A DNA stretch of 64,000 nt from contig NZ_FOFN01000001.1 in the NCBI RefSeq assembly GCF_900111025.1, positions 1,364,001 through 1,428,000 of the forward strand, in the 5' to 3' direction. Made by a program: the position numbers and the translations under genes. This document shows, one piece after another, positions 18,056 through 26,274 of the stretch. How positions within the stretch are numbered: position 1 is the first letter of the stretch; every line of letters starts with the position of its first letter. The notes under the pieces are model-generated. The model was not told the DNA's origin. It saw only the letters and a program-made list of their open reading frames with translations, and did not search any database. This stretch comes from Hyunsoonleella jejuensis. GTDB lineage: Bacteria; Bacteroidota; Bacteroidia; Flavobacteriales; Flavobacteriaceae.

Positions 18056-18492
18056 ATGGCTAAAAAGGTAGTAGTACTAATACCTTTACTTGTACTTCAT
18101 TTAATGTCTTTTGAAGTTTCTAAAAAAGATATGATATTTTATAAATCCCACGAGCTTAACCGGTGAAATATTGTTTTTAAAGCTGTTGAAACCGAAGTTT
18201 TTTTGTGTTTAGGAGGCCAAATAGAAAAAATAGCATAGAAATATTGATTGATTGTGGTAATATAGCTAAAACCAAACGAGCTATTGAAATATTCAAGCCG
18301 TATTAAGGCACCATGATATAGAATTGGATAATGTGGTAAAGTGTACGGTGGTATTAGATAATAATGGAGGTCTTGAGGCATTTAATGATATTTACACAGA
18401 TTATTCTAAAGAAAAACAGTAATTACTACTTTTACGGCACAAAATTAGCAGCAAATATCAGTATAGAAATTGATGCGCTTGTTATAAAGTAA
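18056..18492 (+). pseudogene. Decayed RidA/YjgF-family gene
   Basis: Translating in shifting frames gives a chain of fragments: MAKKVVVLIPLLVLHLMSFE (a secretion-like start), then FKAVETEVFLCLGGQIEKIA, DCGNIAKTKRAIEIFK, IELDNVVKCTVVLDNNGG, LEAFNDIYTDYSKEKQ and KLAANISIEIDALVIK. In order these match RidA-family landmarks (the SGQI strand, the LDNVVKxTV segment, the FNxVYxxYF segment and the closing IEIDALA strand). At least two in-frame stops and several frameshifts break the frame, so it is a pseudogene. It fills most of the gap between 18004 and 18493. Confidence 0.6.
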
Positions 18493-18493
18493 T

Positions 18494-19222
18494 TTACTTA
18501 ATTTTTTCAATATAAATATTGGATGTGCCAATACTTCTAAATACGGCGGGTGCTGAGTTTCCACCCCTAATAGTTTGCACACTAATGGTTTGACCAGCAG
18601 TAATATTAAACACTTCAGTAATATGCAATGACGCTTCAAGATGGTTGTTTGCATGTCTAACATAACCAGTGTTTCCTATTGCGCCAATAGGTGTGCCATT
18701 TATAGCTATTTGTGCTTCTACGGATACTCTTTGGTCTGCATTTCCGCCTATTATAGGCACTAAATAAGCAATGTTTACTGTAATTCTATATCTGCCAGAA
18801 GTATTGATGGTTAACGTATTTCCTGCTTGAGTGTACATTGTTGTATCGTCATTCCATTCCAAATTGCCAAATATGGGAATATTAGCATAAGCACCATTAT
18901 TATTAATATTTGTTGTAGTATCTGTGTTGCTATATTTTACAGAAGAAGCATGTGATATTTTACTCCAGTCTGGGATAGCAGTAGTGCCGTTATTAAATTG
19001 AAATTCGTCAATATCAGTATTATAAACCAATAATCCGTTTGCAGGGTTTGTAATAGCATTTATTTCTGCAGTAGTTAATCTTGGTATCAAAACACCTTTA
19101 TCTGTGGCTTGAATATCTAATATTGAGGAGTTGTCTGGATTGGTTGTGCCAATGCCAACTTGTGCATAACTTGAGGTACTGATAATACATAGTATTATCA
19201 GTGGGTAGGCTATTTTCTTCAT
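18494..19222 (-). CDS. Secreted protein with C-terminal C1q/TNF-like beta domain
   Basis: The 242-residue protein has a signal peptide (about 1-20, ending SSYAQ), then the Bacteroidota motif QVGIGTTNPDNSSILDIQA with GVLIPRLTTAEINAI and GLLVYNTD, common to tail-fibre-like or surface proteins. The C-terminal 140 residues form a beta-rich module (GRYRITVNIAYLVPI, VSVEAQIAINGTPIG, LHITEVFNITAGQTISVQT) resembling C1q/TNF-type jelly rolls. No T9SS sorting domain is present. Function is unknown; it may be a trimeric surface adhesin. Confidence 0.78.
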   Translation of the reverse strand: MKKIAYPLIILCIISTSSYAQVGIGTTNPDNSSILDIQATDKGVLIPRLTTAEINAITNPANGLLVYNTDIDEFQFNNGTTAIPDWSKISHASSVKYSNTDTTTNINNNGAYANIPIFGNLEWNDDTTMYTQAGNTLTINTSGRYRITVNIAYLVPIIGGNADQRVSVEAQIAINGTPIGAIGNTGYVRHANNHLEASLHITEVFNITAGQTISVQTIRGGNSAPAVFRSIGTSNIYIEKIK

Positions 19223-19331
19223 TTGAGAGACTTACAGTACATTTAGCAATTCAAATGCGAATTTACAAAAAACCGATGAAACACCAAAAAAATACGATAA
19301 AATACATAGCAGTGGAAATCGAATGAATTTG

Positions 19332-19339
19332 TATCTTTG
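19332..19339 (+). promoter_or_regulatory. -7 promoter element for queE (near-leaderless)
   Basis: TATCTTTG is a perfect TAnnTTTG element. Transcription should begin about 4 nt before the ATG at 19347, so the mRNA has almost no leader. It also rules out the in-frame ATG at 19323, which lies upstream of the element. Confidence 0.7.
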
Positions 19340-19346
19340 CGCGCTT

Positions 19347-19976
19347 ATGAATAAAGAAATACAGCAATTAGTAGAAAAAGGATTGATGTTACCTTTAATG
19401 GAAGAGTTTTATACCATACAAGGTGAAGGCTACCATAAGGGAACAGCAGCTTACTTTATTCGTATTGGCGGATGCGATGTTGGTTGTCATTGGTGTGATG
19501 TAAAAGAGAGCTGGAATGCTGATTTACATCCTCCAACAGAAACAAAAAAAATAGTAGAAAACGCTAAGAAATATAGCGACACTATTGTTGTTACTGGTGG
19601 AGAGCCTTTAACTTGGGACATGACTGAACTCACCAAACAACTTAAGGCGAAAGGTTTACAGACCCATATTGAAACCTCTGGGGCATATAAACTTACTGGA
19701 ACTTGGGACTGGATTTGCTTGTCGCCAAAAAAATTAAAATTACCAACTAAAGAGGTGTATGCTAAAGCTGACGAACTTAAAGTAATTATATATAATAAAG
19801 ACGATTTTCGCTTTGCCGAGGAGCAGGCAGCTAAGGTGAACAAGGATTGCATTTTATATTTACAACCAGAATGGAGTAAACGAGAAAAGGTAGTGCCAGA
19901 AATAGTGGATTACGTAATGGCAAACCCAAAATGGAAAGTCTCATTACAAACACATAAGTATTTAAATATACCATAA
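19347..19976 (+). CDS. queE: 7-carboxy-7-deazaguanine synthase QueE
   Basis: The 209-residue radical SAM enzyme converts 6-carboxy-tetrahydropterin to 7-carboxy-7-deazaguanine in queuosine synthesis. The [4Fe-4S] motif is GGCDVGCHWCD with Cys43, Cys47 and Cys50 (CX3CX2C). FYTIQGEG precedes it and VVTGGEPL follows, as in other QueE proteins. The C-terminal part has ELKVIIYNKDDF and ILYLQPEW. I chose the ATG at 19347 because the promoter element lies just before it. It is a single-gene unit closed by a strong terminator. Confidence 0.95.
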   Translation: MNKEIQQLVEKGLMLPLMEEFYTIQGEGYHKGTAAYFIRIGGCDVGCHWCDVKESWNADLHPPTETKKIVENAKKYSDTIVVTGGEPLTWDMTELTKQLKAKGLQTHIETSGAYKLTGTWDWICLSPKKLKLPTKEVYAKADELKVIIYNKDDFRFAEEQAAKVNKDCILYLQPEWSKREKVVPEIVDYVMANPKWKVSLQTHKYLNIP

Positions 19977-20008
19977 AAAAAAGCCTTGATTTATCAAGGC
20001 TTTTTTTT
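19975..20008. terminator. Bidirectional terminator between queE and the DUF2911 gene
   Basis: AGCCTTGAT / ATCAAGGCT with a 2-nt loop is flanked by A-runs on the left and T-runs on the right. It can end queE transcripts and, read on the minus strand, the convergent DUF2911 gene. Confidence 0.92.
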
Positions 20009-20024
20009 ATGTCTAAGATATATT

Positions 20025-20570
20025 TTATTTGGTAAAAGGCACTGAAACTCTAGTGTTACCCCAACCTAAGTGAAGGTGAACACCATTATCGGCCTCACTA
20101 AATGTCATTGAAAAGGCTTCTAAAAATTCTTCACCAGATTTAACAGGTACTGCTAAACGTGCCACATCATTTTTTTCATTATAAAAATAAGATCCCCAAA
20201 CGTTTAGGTCTTTACTTATAATTGCTGTCCACTCGTCCTCTCCAGGAATTACATAAAATGTATATGTTCCGGCTTCTATTTTGGTATCACCCAATTTCAT
20301 ATCGGTATACAATGTTAATTCTGCTGCTTCATTTGCGCCAGTTCGCCATACTTTTCCATTAGGAGCAAGTTTTGACACCTCTCTGCCTTTTAGCTGAGGT
20401 CTACTATATACTATTTTAATTAATTTATCAGATACTTTGTAATCTCTAGGGAAGGCAGTCGCATCCATAGGACTCTTGTCTAATTTTGAGAATTTTTGAG
20501 CATTTACATGAGCGCCTGATAATACTACAATTGCAAAGGCAATTATTGTAAGTAATTTTGATGTTTTCAT
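20025..20570 (-). CDS. DUF2911 secreted protein
   Basis: The 181-residue protein has a signal peptide (about 1-24, ending HVNAQ), then the DUF2911 core: IVYSRPQLKGREV, GKVWRTGANEAAELTLYTD, AGTYTFYVIPGEDEWTAII and WGSYFYNEKNDVARL. The family is widespread in Bacteroidota and of unknown function. It has its own promoter-like element 29 nt upstream. Confidence 0.92.
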   Translation of the reverse strand: MKTSKLLTIIAFAIVVLSGAHVNAQKFSKLDKSPMDATAFPRDYKVSDKLIKIVYSRPQLKGREVSKLAPNGKVWRTGANEAAELTLYTDMKLGDTKIEAGTYTFYVIPGEDEWTAIISKDLNVWGSYFYNEKNDVARLAVPVKSGEEFLEAFSMTFSEADNGVHLHLGWGNTRVSVPFTK

Positions 20571-20598
20571 AAATATTTTTTTAAGGTTTTGATATTTT

Positions 20599-20606
20599 CA
20601 AATTTA
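20599..20606 (-). promoter_or_regulatory. -7 promoter element for the DUF2911 gene
   Basis: The minus strand reads TAAATTTG, matching TAnnTTTG, with a predicted leader of about 25 nt. No clear -33 element was found. Confidence 0.5.
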
Positions 20607-20681
20607 AGGTAGAATATCCTTAAAGTTTTGATAAAAGTCGTTAAGCTTTGTTAAAGTTTACAGCGTTTTAATTTTACTTAG

Positions 20682-20819
20682 CATAAAGCATCATTTAAAA
20701 AGAAGGAATTAAACGAGGTAAAGTTATTGAATTTTGATTTGGACTTAAAACCCGAAAAGAACGTTGTTCTGAAAGGTTTTATTGAAACTTCACTAAACGA
20801 CGGGCAGATTTTTCAATAA
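20682..20819 (+). pseudogene. Possible gene remnant without a start
   Basis: An open stretch of 45 codons reads ELNEVKLLNFDLDLKPEK and VLKGFIETSLNDGQIFQ before a stop. It has coding-like composition but no ATG and no family match I can name. It may be a leftover 3' end of a lost gene. The remaining bases from 20820 to 21053 show nothing further. Confidence 0.25.
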
Positions 20820-21053
20820 TAACACCTTTTAAATTCTTGGTTTTGGAGAACATCATTTTCTTTCAATTTGAATATAGAAATCTGAATATGTAGTGCATTG
20901 TTCTTTAACGTTTATATACAGAGCTCTAATCACTAAAAGGAGTTTAATATCATGGTCTCTTTTATATAAAGTCGTAAAAAATGATGCTAGAAGTTGCCTT
21001 AATTTATTTGAAAATATTCACTACAGTTAATTAACTTTTTATATTTTCGATTA

Positions 21054-22325
21054 ATGCAAGAAGATTTTCTACACTACATCTGGAAGCATAAGAAGTTTAA
21101 TAACGCCCAGTTAAAAACTGTTAGTCATGAGCTTATTGAAATCAGCTCAGTAGGTGATCATAATTTTAATGCTGGACCAGATTTTTTTAATGCAAAACTA
21201 AGAATAGGCCAACAGTTATGGGCTGGAAACGTAGAAATACACTTGAAATCTTCTGATTGGTTTGTACATAATCACGAGAAAGATACGGCTTACGACAATG
21301 TGATTCTGCATGTAGTTTGGGAACACAATGCTGAGGTGTTTAGAAAAGATAATTCTGTTGTTCCAACTCTAGAGCTTAAAAATTATGTATCAGCTTCTGC
21401 ATTAAAAAATTACAGAACACTTTTTAACACAAATCAAAATTGGATTAATTGTGAGAACGATTTTGCTTTAGTTGACGATTTCACAATTTCAAATTGGCTA
21501 GAACGCTTATATTTTGAGCGTTTAGAGCGAAAATCTAAGGAAGTATTTTTGCTGTTGGAAACTTCAAAAAACGATTGGGAAGCTGTATTATTTAAAATGT
21601 TGACCAAGAATTTTGGTTTGAAGGTAAATGGAGAGGCGTTTTTTAGTTTGGCAAACTCTTTTGATTTTTCAGTTATAAGAAAATTACAATCAAAAGTAGA
21701 GCACATTGAAGCACTTTTGTTTGGGCAATGTAGATTGTTAGAAGTTGATATTGAAGAGCCTTATTATAAAACATTACAAAACGAATATTTATTCTTGAAG
21801 CAAAAGTTTGGTTTAGATAATTCACTTGTGGTTTCACCTTCATTTTTTAGATTGCGCCCTAACAACTTTCCAACCATTAGATTGTCTCAATTGGCTCATT
21901 TGTTTTCAAAACATCATAATTTGTTTTCAAAACTTATGGAAGCCAAAACTATAGAAGATATTTACAGCCTTTGCTCGGTAGCAACTTCAGAATTTTGGAA
22001 AACCCATTATACGTTTTCAAAAGCTTCTAAATCAACTCAAAAGCCAATTTCAAAAGCATTTATCAATTTGCTGATTATTAATACGATTATCCCTGTAAAA
22101 TTCAGTTATGCTAAGTTTCAAGGGAAACAAGTAGAAGATCAAATTTTAAAATTGGTGGAAACATTACCCTCAGAAAAGAATAGTATTTCAGATAGATTCA
22201 ATTCATTAAAAAACATATCAAAGCATGCATTGCAATCGCAAGCGTTAATTCAGCTAAAAAATGAGTATTGCGATAAAAATAAATGCCTAAAATGCGCCAT
22301 TGGCAACAAACTTTTAGTAAGCTAA
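21054..22325 (+). CDS. DUF2851 family protein (intact copy)
   Basis: The 423-residue protein matches DUF2851 of Bacteroidota: MQEDFLHYIWKHKKF at the start, then GDHNFNAGPDFFNAKLRIG, WAGNVEIHLKSSDW and YDNVILHVVWEHN. A C-terminal cysteine cluster is seen in EYCDKNKCLKCAIGNKLL, as in the family. There is no signal peptide. Function is unknown. A damaged second copy lies at 25394-26005; the final 254 bp of the two copies are about 96 percent identical although the rest has diverged strongly. Confidence 0.92.
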   Translation: MQEDFLHYIWKHKKFNNAQLKTVSHELIEISSVGDHNFNAGPDFFNAKLRIGQQLWAGNVEIHLKSSDWFVHNHEKDTAYDNVILHVVWEHNAEVFRKDNSVVPTLELKNYVSASALKNYRTLFNTNQNWINCENDFALVDDFTISNWLERLYFERLERKSKEVFLLLETSKNDWEAVLFKMLTKNFGLKVNGEAFFSLANSFDFSVIRKLQSKVEHIEALLFGQCRLLEVDIEEPYYKTLQNEYLFLKQKFGLDNSLVVSPSFFRLRPNNFPTIRLSQLAHLFSKHHNLFSKLMEAKTIEDIYSLCSVATSEFWKTHYTFSKASKSTQKPISKAFINLLIINTIIPVKFSYAKFQGKQVEDQILKLVETLPSEKNSISDRFNSLKNISKHALQSQALIQLKNEYCDKNKCLKCAIGNKLLVS

Positions 22326-22536
22326 ACTTTTAAAAGAATAACCTATAGGCTAATTTGCGCCTATGAATATGGCTTATCGAATTTTATTGTTTTTGCAAAA
22401 GCGTGGTTATCACGTTTGCTGGCGGATTACAGATAGATTTGGTATTCGTGCCAAGGTAGTATTCACATAACTTTTGTAACCATTGGTTTTGCATTATATA
22501 TGGTTTTGGCATTTTGGATGCGCATTAAAAATTTAG
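22072..22536 (+). repeat. Direct long repeat, copy A (partner at 25753-26236)
   Basis: This tract covers the 3' end of the DUF2851 gene, the short spacer and the PspC-like gene, and is nearly identical to 25753-26236. The 19-bp length difference is explained by gaps of 13 and 6 bp inside the PspC part of copy A. Identity falls sharply just before 22072. Confidence 0.9.
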
Positions 22537-22541
22537 ATTAG
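22363..22541 (+). pseudogene. PspC-domain gene remnant (copy A)
   Basis: It aligns base for base with the intact PspC gene at 26044-26271 but lacks 13 bp after GCCAAGGTAGTA and 6 bp in the GGTTTTG repeat. The first loss shifts the frame and brings in an early TAA. The remaining interval from 22542 to 22655 holds no gene. Confidence 0.9.
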
Positions 22542-22655
22542 AAAATTTTACTTCAAAAAAAATAATTTTACTAGAAAAGATAATGTTTTATGTATCGCCT
22601 TCATAGATTTTTAGATGTCATGAAGGTAATGGTTTTGATTATTTATGATTTTACG

Positions 22656-23555
22656 TTATATGAAATCAATTAAATAGCCAATTGATAAATTAAAAAAACC
22701 TGTTGTTTTTAGCTTGGGTTCAGTTTCTACACGAGAAGGGAAATTAATATTATAGCCCAATTCAAAATCCCATGATTTGGTGACTAAACTTATCGGAATG
22801 CTGACTTGCGTGTTTAATAAATCGAAGATATCGTTATAAATATAATCAATAGTGGTTACTTCACCCTGGGTGTTTAATTGTTCTAAGGCAATGGTTTGTT
22901 GTGCTACTACGAAACTAAGTTGTGGTCTAAATTTAAATGAATAGTTCTTTTTTGTTACTAAGATTAGATTCGCATAGCTACGGGATACAATTTGAAACGA
23001 TTGATCGGTTCCAAATAAGTACGATGTCGTTAGTCTTGTGCCCAAGGTTCGTTTATTATTTCGTAAACCTAAATTTAAACTGACTGAGTTCGTAAAAACA
23101 TCCCAACCGTTGGCGTAAAAAAACCGGGTGTAGGCAACATTATAGTTTAAAGACTTCTTTTTGCCGATGGTATTATAATACCCTATCGAAACATTAGTAA
23201 AATCCCAATTTGGGCTAAAATTTTCATAATAAATACCTGAAACGCTAATATTAAACCCTGAAGCACCGTAATAGGATATTTGAGGTACTATATTAAATTG
23301 ATTGATTCCAGAATCACGACCTGTAAAAAAAGTATTGCTGTTAAAAGATACGTTTGTGTAAATAAAATTATTGGTATTGAACGAATCTAAAATATCATTC
23401 ATAAATTGTTCATCGTTAAAAAACAATTCGTCAAGAAGCATATCTATTTCGTCTTCTTTTGGTTCTTGTGCATTTAAATCAGCAAAGGTTACTGCTGTAA
23501 ACAGCAGCAACCAAAATGCTAACATTTGTTTTTTAAAAATGGGCTGAGTGTTCAT
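22656..23555 (-). CDS. Predicted outer-membrane beta-barrel protein
   Basis: The 299-residue protein has a signal peptide (about 1-29, ending ADLNAQ), an acidic segment (DEIDMLLDELFFNDEQF), then repeated amphipathic strands rich in Tyr and Asn (FNISVSGIYYENFSP, VSIGYYNTIGKKKSLNYNVA). It ends with FFNLSIGYLIDFI, whose aromatic/hydrophobic end is typical of barrels. Function is unknown. It is the last gene of the second ECF sigma unit. Confidence 0.72.
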   Translation of the reverse strand: MNTQPIFKKQMLAFWLLLFTAVTFADLNAQEPKEDEIDMLLDELFFNDEQFMNDILDSFNTNNFIYTNVSFNSNTFFTGRDSGINQFNIVPQISYYGASGFNISVSGIYYENFSPNWDFTNVSIGYYNTIGKKKSLNYNVAYTRFFYANGWDVFTNSVSLNLGLRNNKRTLGTRLTTSYLFGTDQSFQIVSRSYANLILVTKKNYSFKFRPQLSFVVAQQTIALEQLNTQGEVTTIDYIYNDIFDLLNTQVSIPISLVTKSWDFELGYNINFPSRVETEPKLKTTGFFNLSIGYLIDFI

Positions 23556-23567
23556 CTTTACAAGATT

Positions 23568-24125
23568 TTAACTACCCCCCTTTCCACTTCCACTACCGTT
23601 TCCTGCTCCATTTCCGTTTCCGTTTCTGCCGCCATTTCCAGTACGAGTGCCATCGCTATTTCTAGTTTTATTACCATTTCCTCCAAAACCTTCGCCGTTT
23701 CTCATTTCGCCTTGGCCAGATTGTTGTCTTGTTTGTTGCATGTGTTCTTGCAACATTTGTCTTTGCTCTTGGGTACAAGACTCTCTAAATTGTTCTCTTA
23801 CTTGACGTAATTGACGTTCTTGGGTTTTAACCATGTCTTTTTGGGCATCGTTGAAGGACTTTCTCAAACGTAATCTCATTTGTTCTTTAGTTTGAGTTTT
23901 GTCTTGCAAGATGGCCAATTGTTCAGCTGTTAAAGAAGCTTTGAGTTGTTCTCGGTTTTTTAACATTAATTGGCGTTGCGTTTGTAGCATTTCTTTTTGT
24001 TGAAGCGTTAATTTATTCATAATGGGAGTATAATCATCTTCCTGAGCAAAAAGTGTGCTTCCTGTTGTTAAAAGCATTATTAAGCTAAATAATGCAATTA
24101 CAGTTTTTAACGATATTGTTTTCAT
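23568..24125 (-). CDS. Spy-like periplasmic protein with Gly/Asn/Arg-rich tail
   Basis: The 185-residue protein has a signal peptide (about 1-27, ending TLFAQ). A helical, Gln/Arg/Met-rich body follows (LTLQQKEMLQTQRQLML, LTAEQLAILQDKTQTKEQM), resembling LTxxQ motif proteins of the Spy/CpxP type. The last 50 residues are low complexity (GNGGRNGNGNGAGNGSGSG). CpxP/Spy proteins are periplasmic chaperones or stress sensors, so an envelope-stress role under the linked sigma factor is plausible, but it is inference. Confidence 0.75.
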   Translation of the reverse strand: MKTISLKTVIALFSLIMLLTTGSTLFAQEDDYTPIMNKLTLQQKEMLQTQRQLMLKNREQLKASLTAEQLAILQDKTQTKEQMRLRLRKSFNDAQKDMVKTQERQLRQVREQFRESCTQEQRQMLQEHMQQTRQQSGQGEMRNGEGFGGNGNKTRNSDGTRTGNGGRNGNGNGAGNGSGSGKGGS

Positions 24126-24193
24126 GACTTATGAATTTATATTATTAAATCAGTTATACTACTTAGAACCTAAAATTTTAAAATAGTTTGAAA

Positions 24194-24697
24194 TTATAGT
24201 ACGATATTTTCAATTAAACTTTTATCTAGGTAGTTATTTATTAAAGAATCTTCTATAAAAACAGAATTGATAAAAATGTTCTCTAATTGTTGTTGAGATA
24301 ATTCGGCTTCAATTATAACATTAGTAACAAGGTAGCTGTTTAAATAAGTGTTCATTTCTGAGTCTGAAATTAGTAACGATGATGTTAAAAAATCACCATT
24401 AAGAATATCAGGGTTTATAGTTTTAATAGTTTTGGTATTTGTAATTTGTTCTGTATTAACGGTATCCTTATTTTGCATCCATAATGTTAGTGTAATAGCT
24501 AGAACAATACTAGCAGCAATAGGATAAGCAATTATAGGTCTTAACCAAAAAATGGTTTGTCTAGGCTGTTCTTCTTGTATTATTTTATTAAGAATGTTTT
24601 TCTTAGATTTTGCAAAAAAATTATCAGGAATATCCATTCCAAGTTTTTCTTTATGAAGTTTTGAAATGTCTTTTTTATGTTGATCTGAATCTTTCAT
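24194..24697 (-). CDS. Putative membrane anti-sigma factor
   Basis: The 167-residue protein has a cytoplasmic start (HKKDISKLHKEKLGMDIPDNFF), one transmembrane helix (AYPIAASIVLAITLTLWM, about 52-69) and a periplasmic tail of about 95 residues. It lies 50 nt downstream of the ECF sigma gene in the same direction, the usual place for a cognate anti-sigma factor. No zinc-binding His/Cys motif is visible. Confidence 0.72.
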   Translation of the reverse strand: MKDSDQHKKDISKLHKEKLGMDIPDNFFAKSKKNILNKIIQEEQPRQTIFWLRPIIAYPIAASIVLAITLTLWMQNKDTVNTEQITNTKTIKTINPDILNGDFLTSSLLISDSEMNTYLNSYLVTNVIIEAELSQQQLENIFINSVFIEDSLINNYLDKSLIENIVL

Positions 24698-24747
24698 GGT
24701 ATTTTAAATCTTAATTTTTTAGACCTTAAATTTTTTTAATAGTTTGT

Positions 24748-25293
24748 TTAGCACTGCGCCACTATTTTATCTTCAATAGTTTTTACGGCGCTGTAATACG
24801 ATGATTTTAATGTGTTTTCGCTTATATTTAAAATTTCTGATATGTCTCGAAAACTTAGATCGTCAAAATATTTCATTTGAAAAACACGTTTTTGTTTTTC
24901 CGTGAGATTAGAAATAGCTTCATTCAGCTTTAATTGTACGTCATTACCATTAAAAAAACTGTCTTGGGCTAAGTTTTTAATATATGTGTTGTTGTCTTGT
25001 TCTATAGATATTGCGTTTTTAATTTTAATTTTTTCTAAAAAACGTAATGATTCGTTATAAGCTATTCTATACATCCAAGTATGTAAGCTACTTTTTTCTT
25101 TAAAATCATGTATGCCATTAAAAATTCTAATAAAGGTGTTTTGTAGTACGTCGTTGGCATTGTCGTGAGTAACAACTATTTTACGAATGTGCCAGTATAA
25201 GCGCTCCTGATACAAATCAAGTAAATCCTTAAAAGCTTTATTTTTTGACTTTGGATTCTTGAGATTTCTTATAAGTTCAATGTCGTAATCCAT
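24748..25293 (-). CDS. ECF-type RNA polymerase sigma factor
   Basis: The 181-residue protein has region 2 (about 20-95: LDLYQERLYWHIRKIV, DANDVLQNTFIRIFNGI, LHTWMYRIAYNESLRFLEK) and region 4 (about 125-178: LTEKQKRVFQMKYFDDLSF and ISEILNISENTLKSSYYSA). It is first in the unit sigma, anti-sigma, Spy-like protein, barrel protein, all minus strand. Regulon and signal are unknown; an envelope-stress circuit fits the gene content. Confidence 0.92.
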   Translation of the reverse strand: MDYDIELIRNLKNPKSKNKAFKDLLDLYQERLYWHIRKIVVTHDNANDVLQNTFIRIFNGIHDFKEKSSLHTWMYRIAYNESLRFLEKIKIKNAISIEQDNNTYIKNLAQDSFFNGNDVQLKLNEAISNLTEKQKRVFQMKYFDDLSFRDISEILNISENTLKSSYYSAVKTIEDKIVAQC

Positions 25294-25393
25294 AATATGA
25301 AGGCTTTATAACTTAGACCCTTCTTTTATTAAATAGTTTGTTTAAAATACAAAAAAAGACACATTTAAATTCGTTATATTTTTATGAGTTTAG

Positions 25394-26005
25394 TGCAATG
25401 CAAGACGATTTTTTACATTGTATGTGGAAACATAAAGAGGTTCAGCAAAAAGATTGATAAACTTCAAAAGGAATATAAATTTTTAAATCAGAAATTTAAT
25501 CTTGATAATACTTCGGTTAGAGTGCCTTCATTTTTTAAGCTACACCCCTATAATTTGCCAACTATCAGAATATCTCAATTGGCGAATGTATATTACAGCA
25601 ATCAAAATTTGTTTTCAAAAGCAATTGATGGATCGTCAATAGAAGATATGTATTTACAATCTTCGGTTGAAAATTCAGAATTCTGGAAAAACATATTATA
25701 CTTTTTCTAAGGTATCAAAAGCAACTAAAAAAGTTATTCCAAAAGTATTTATTGATTATTAATACGATTATCCCTGTGAAATTCAGTTATGCTAAGCTTC
25801 AAGGAAAACAAGTAGAAGGTCAAATTTTAAAATTGGTGAAAACATTACCCTCAGAAAAGAATAGTATTTCAGATAGGTTCAATTCATTAAAAAACATATC
25901 GAAGCATGCGTTGCAATCGCAAGCGTTAATTCAGCTAAAAAATGAGTATTGCGATAAAAATAAATGCCTAAAATGCGCCATTGGAAACAAACTTTTAGTG
26001 AGCTA
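25394..26005 (+). pseudogene. DUF2851 gene remnant (copy B)
   Basis: It starts like the intact copy (MQDDFLHCMWKHKE) but loses about 230 codons internally, then resumes with PSFFKLHPYNLPTIRISQLA. A frameshift near 25705 separates that part from the 3' portion, which encodes YCDKNKCLKCAIGNKLLVS. The 5' and middle parts are only about half identical to copy A at protein level, whereas the last 254 bp are almost identical. It is not a functional DUF2851 gene. Confidence 0.9.
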
Positions 26006-26236
26006 AACTTTTAAAAGAATAAACTATAGACTAACTTGCGCCTATGAATATGTTTTATCGAATTTTATTGTTTTTGCAAAAGCGTGGTTATCATGTTTGC
26101 CAGCGCATCGCAGATAGGTTTGGTATTCGTGCCAAGGTAGTACGCACATCGTTTATGTACATAACTTTTGTAACCATTGGTTTTGGTTTTGCATTATATA
26201 TGTTTTTGGCATTTTGGATGCGCATTAAAGATTTAG
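25753..26236 (+). repeat. Direct long repeat, copy B (partner at 22072-22536)
   Basis: This is the second copy of the tract covering the DUF2851 3' end and the PspC gene. Here the PspC part is intact and the DUF2851 part is broken, the reverse of copy A. The two copies flank the minus-strand ECF sigma operon at 22656-25293 in direct orientation. Confidence 0.9.
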
Positions 26237-26271
26237 TTTATACCAAACGTTCCTCAGTTTTCGATTTATAG
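26044..26271 (+). CDS. PspC-domain small membrane protein
   Basis: The 75-residue protein has a PspC core: QRIADRFGIRAKVVRTSFMY then one hydrophobic helix ITFVTIGFGFALYMFLAFWM and a basic tail. PspC domains sit in the inner membrane and are linked to envelope stress in other phyla; the role here is unknown. It ends 3 nt before the potassium channel gene, so they are probably co-transcribed. Confidence 0.85.
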   Translation: MNMFYRILLFLQKRGYHVCQRIADRFGIRAKVVRTSFMYITFVTIGFGFALYMFLAFWMRIKDLVYTKRSSVFDL

Positions 26272-26274
26272 CCT

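Noticed and set aside
18056-18166. Small intact protein of 36 residues before the first stop
   Set aside because: The downstream fragments continue a RidA-like fold in order, so this is the 5' piece of a pseudogene.
22363-22541. Functional PspC gene after the intact DUF2851 gene
   Set aside because: Comparison with 26044-26271 shows a 13-bp deletion and early stop.
25384-25710. Separate 108-residue gene
   Set aside because: It is the truncated 5' and middle part of the second DUF2851 copy, with a large internal deletion.
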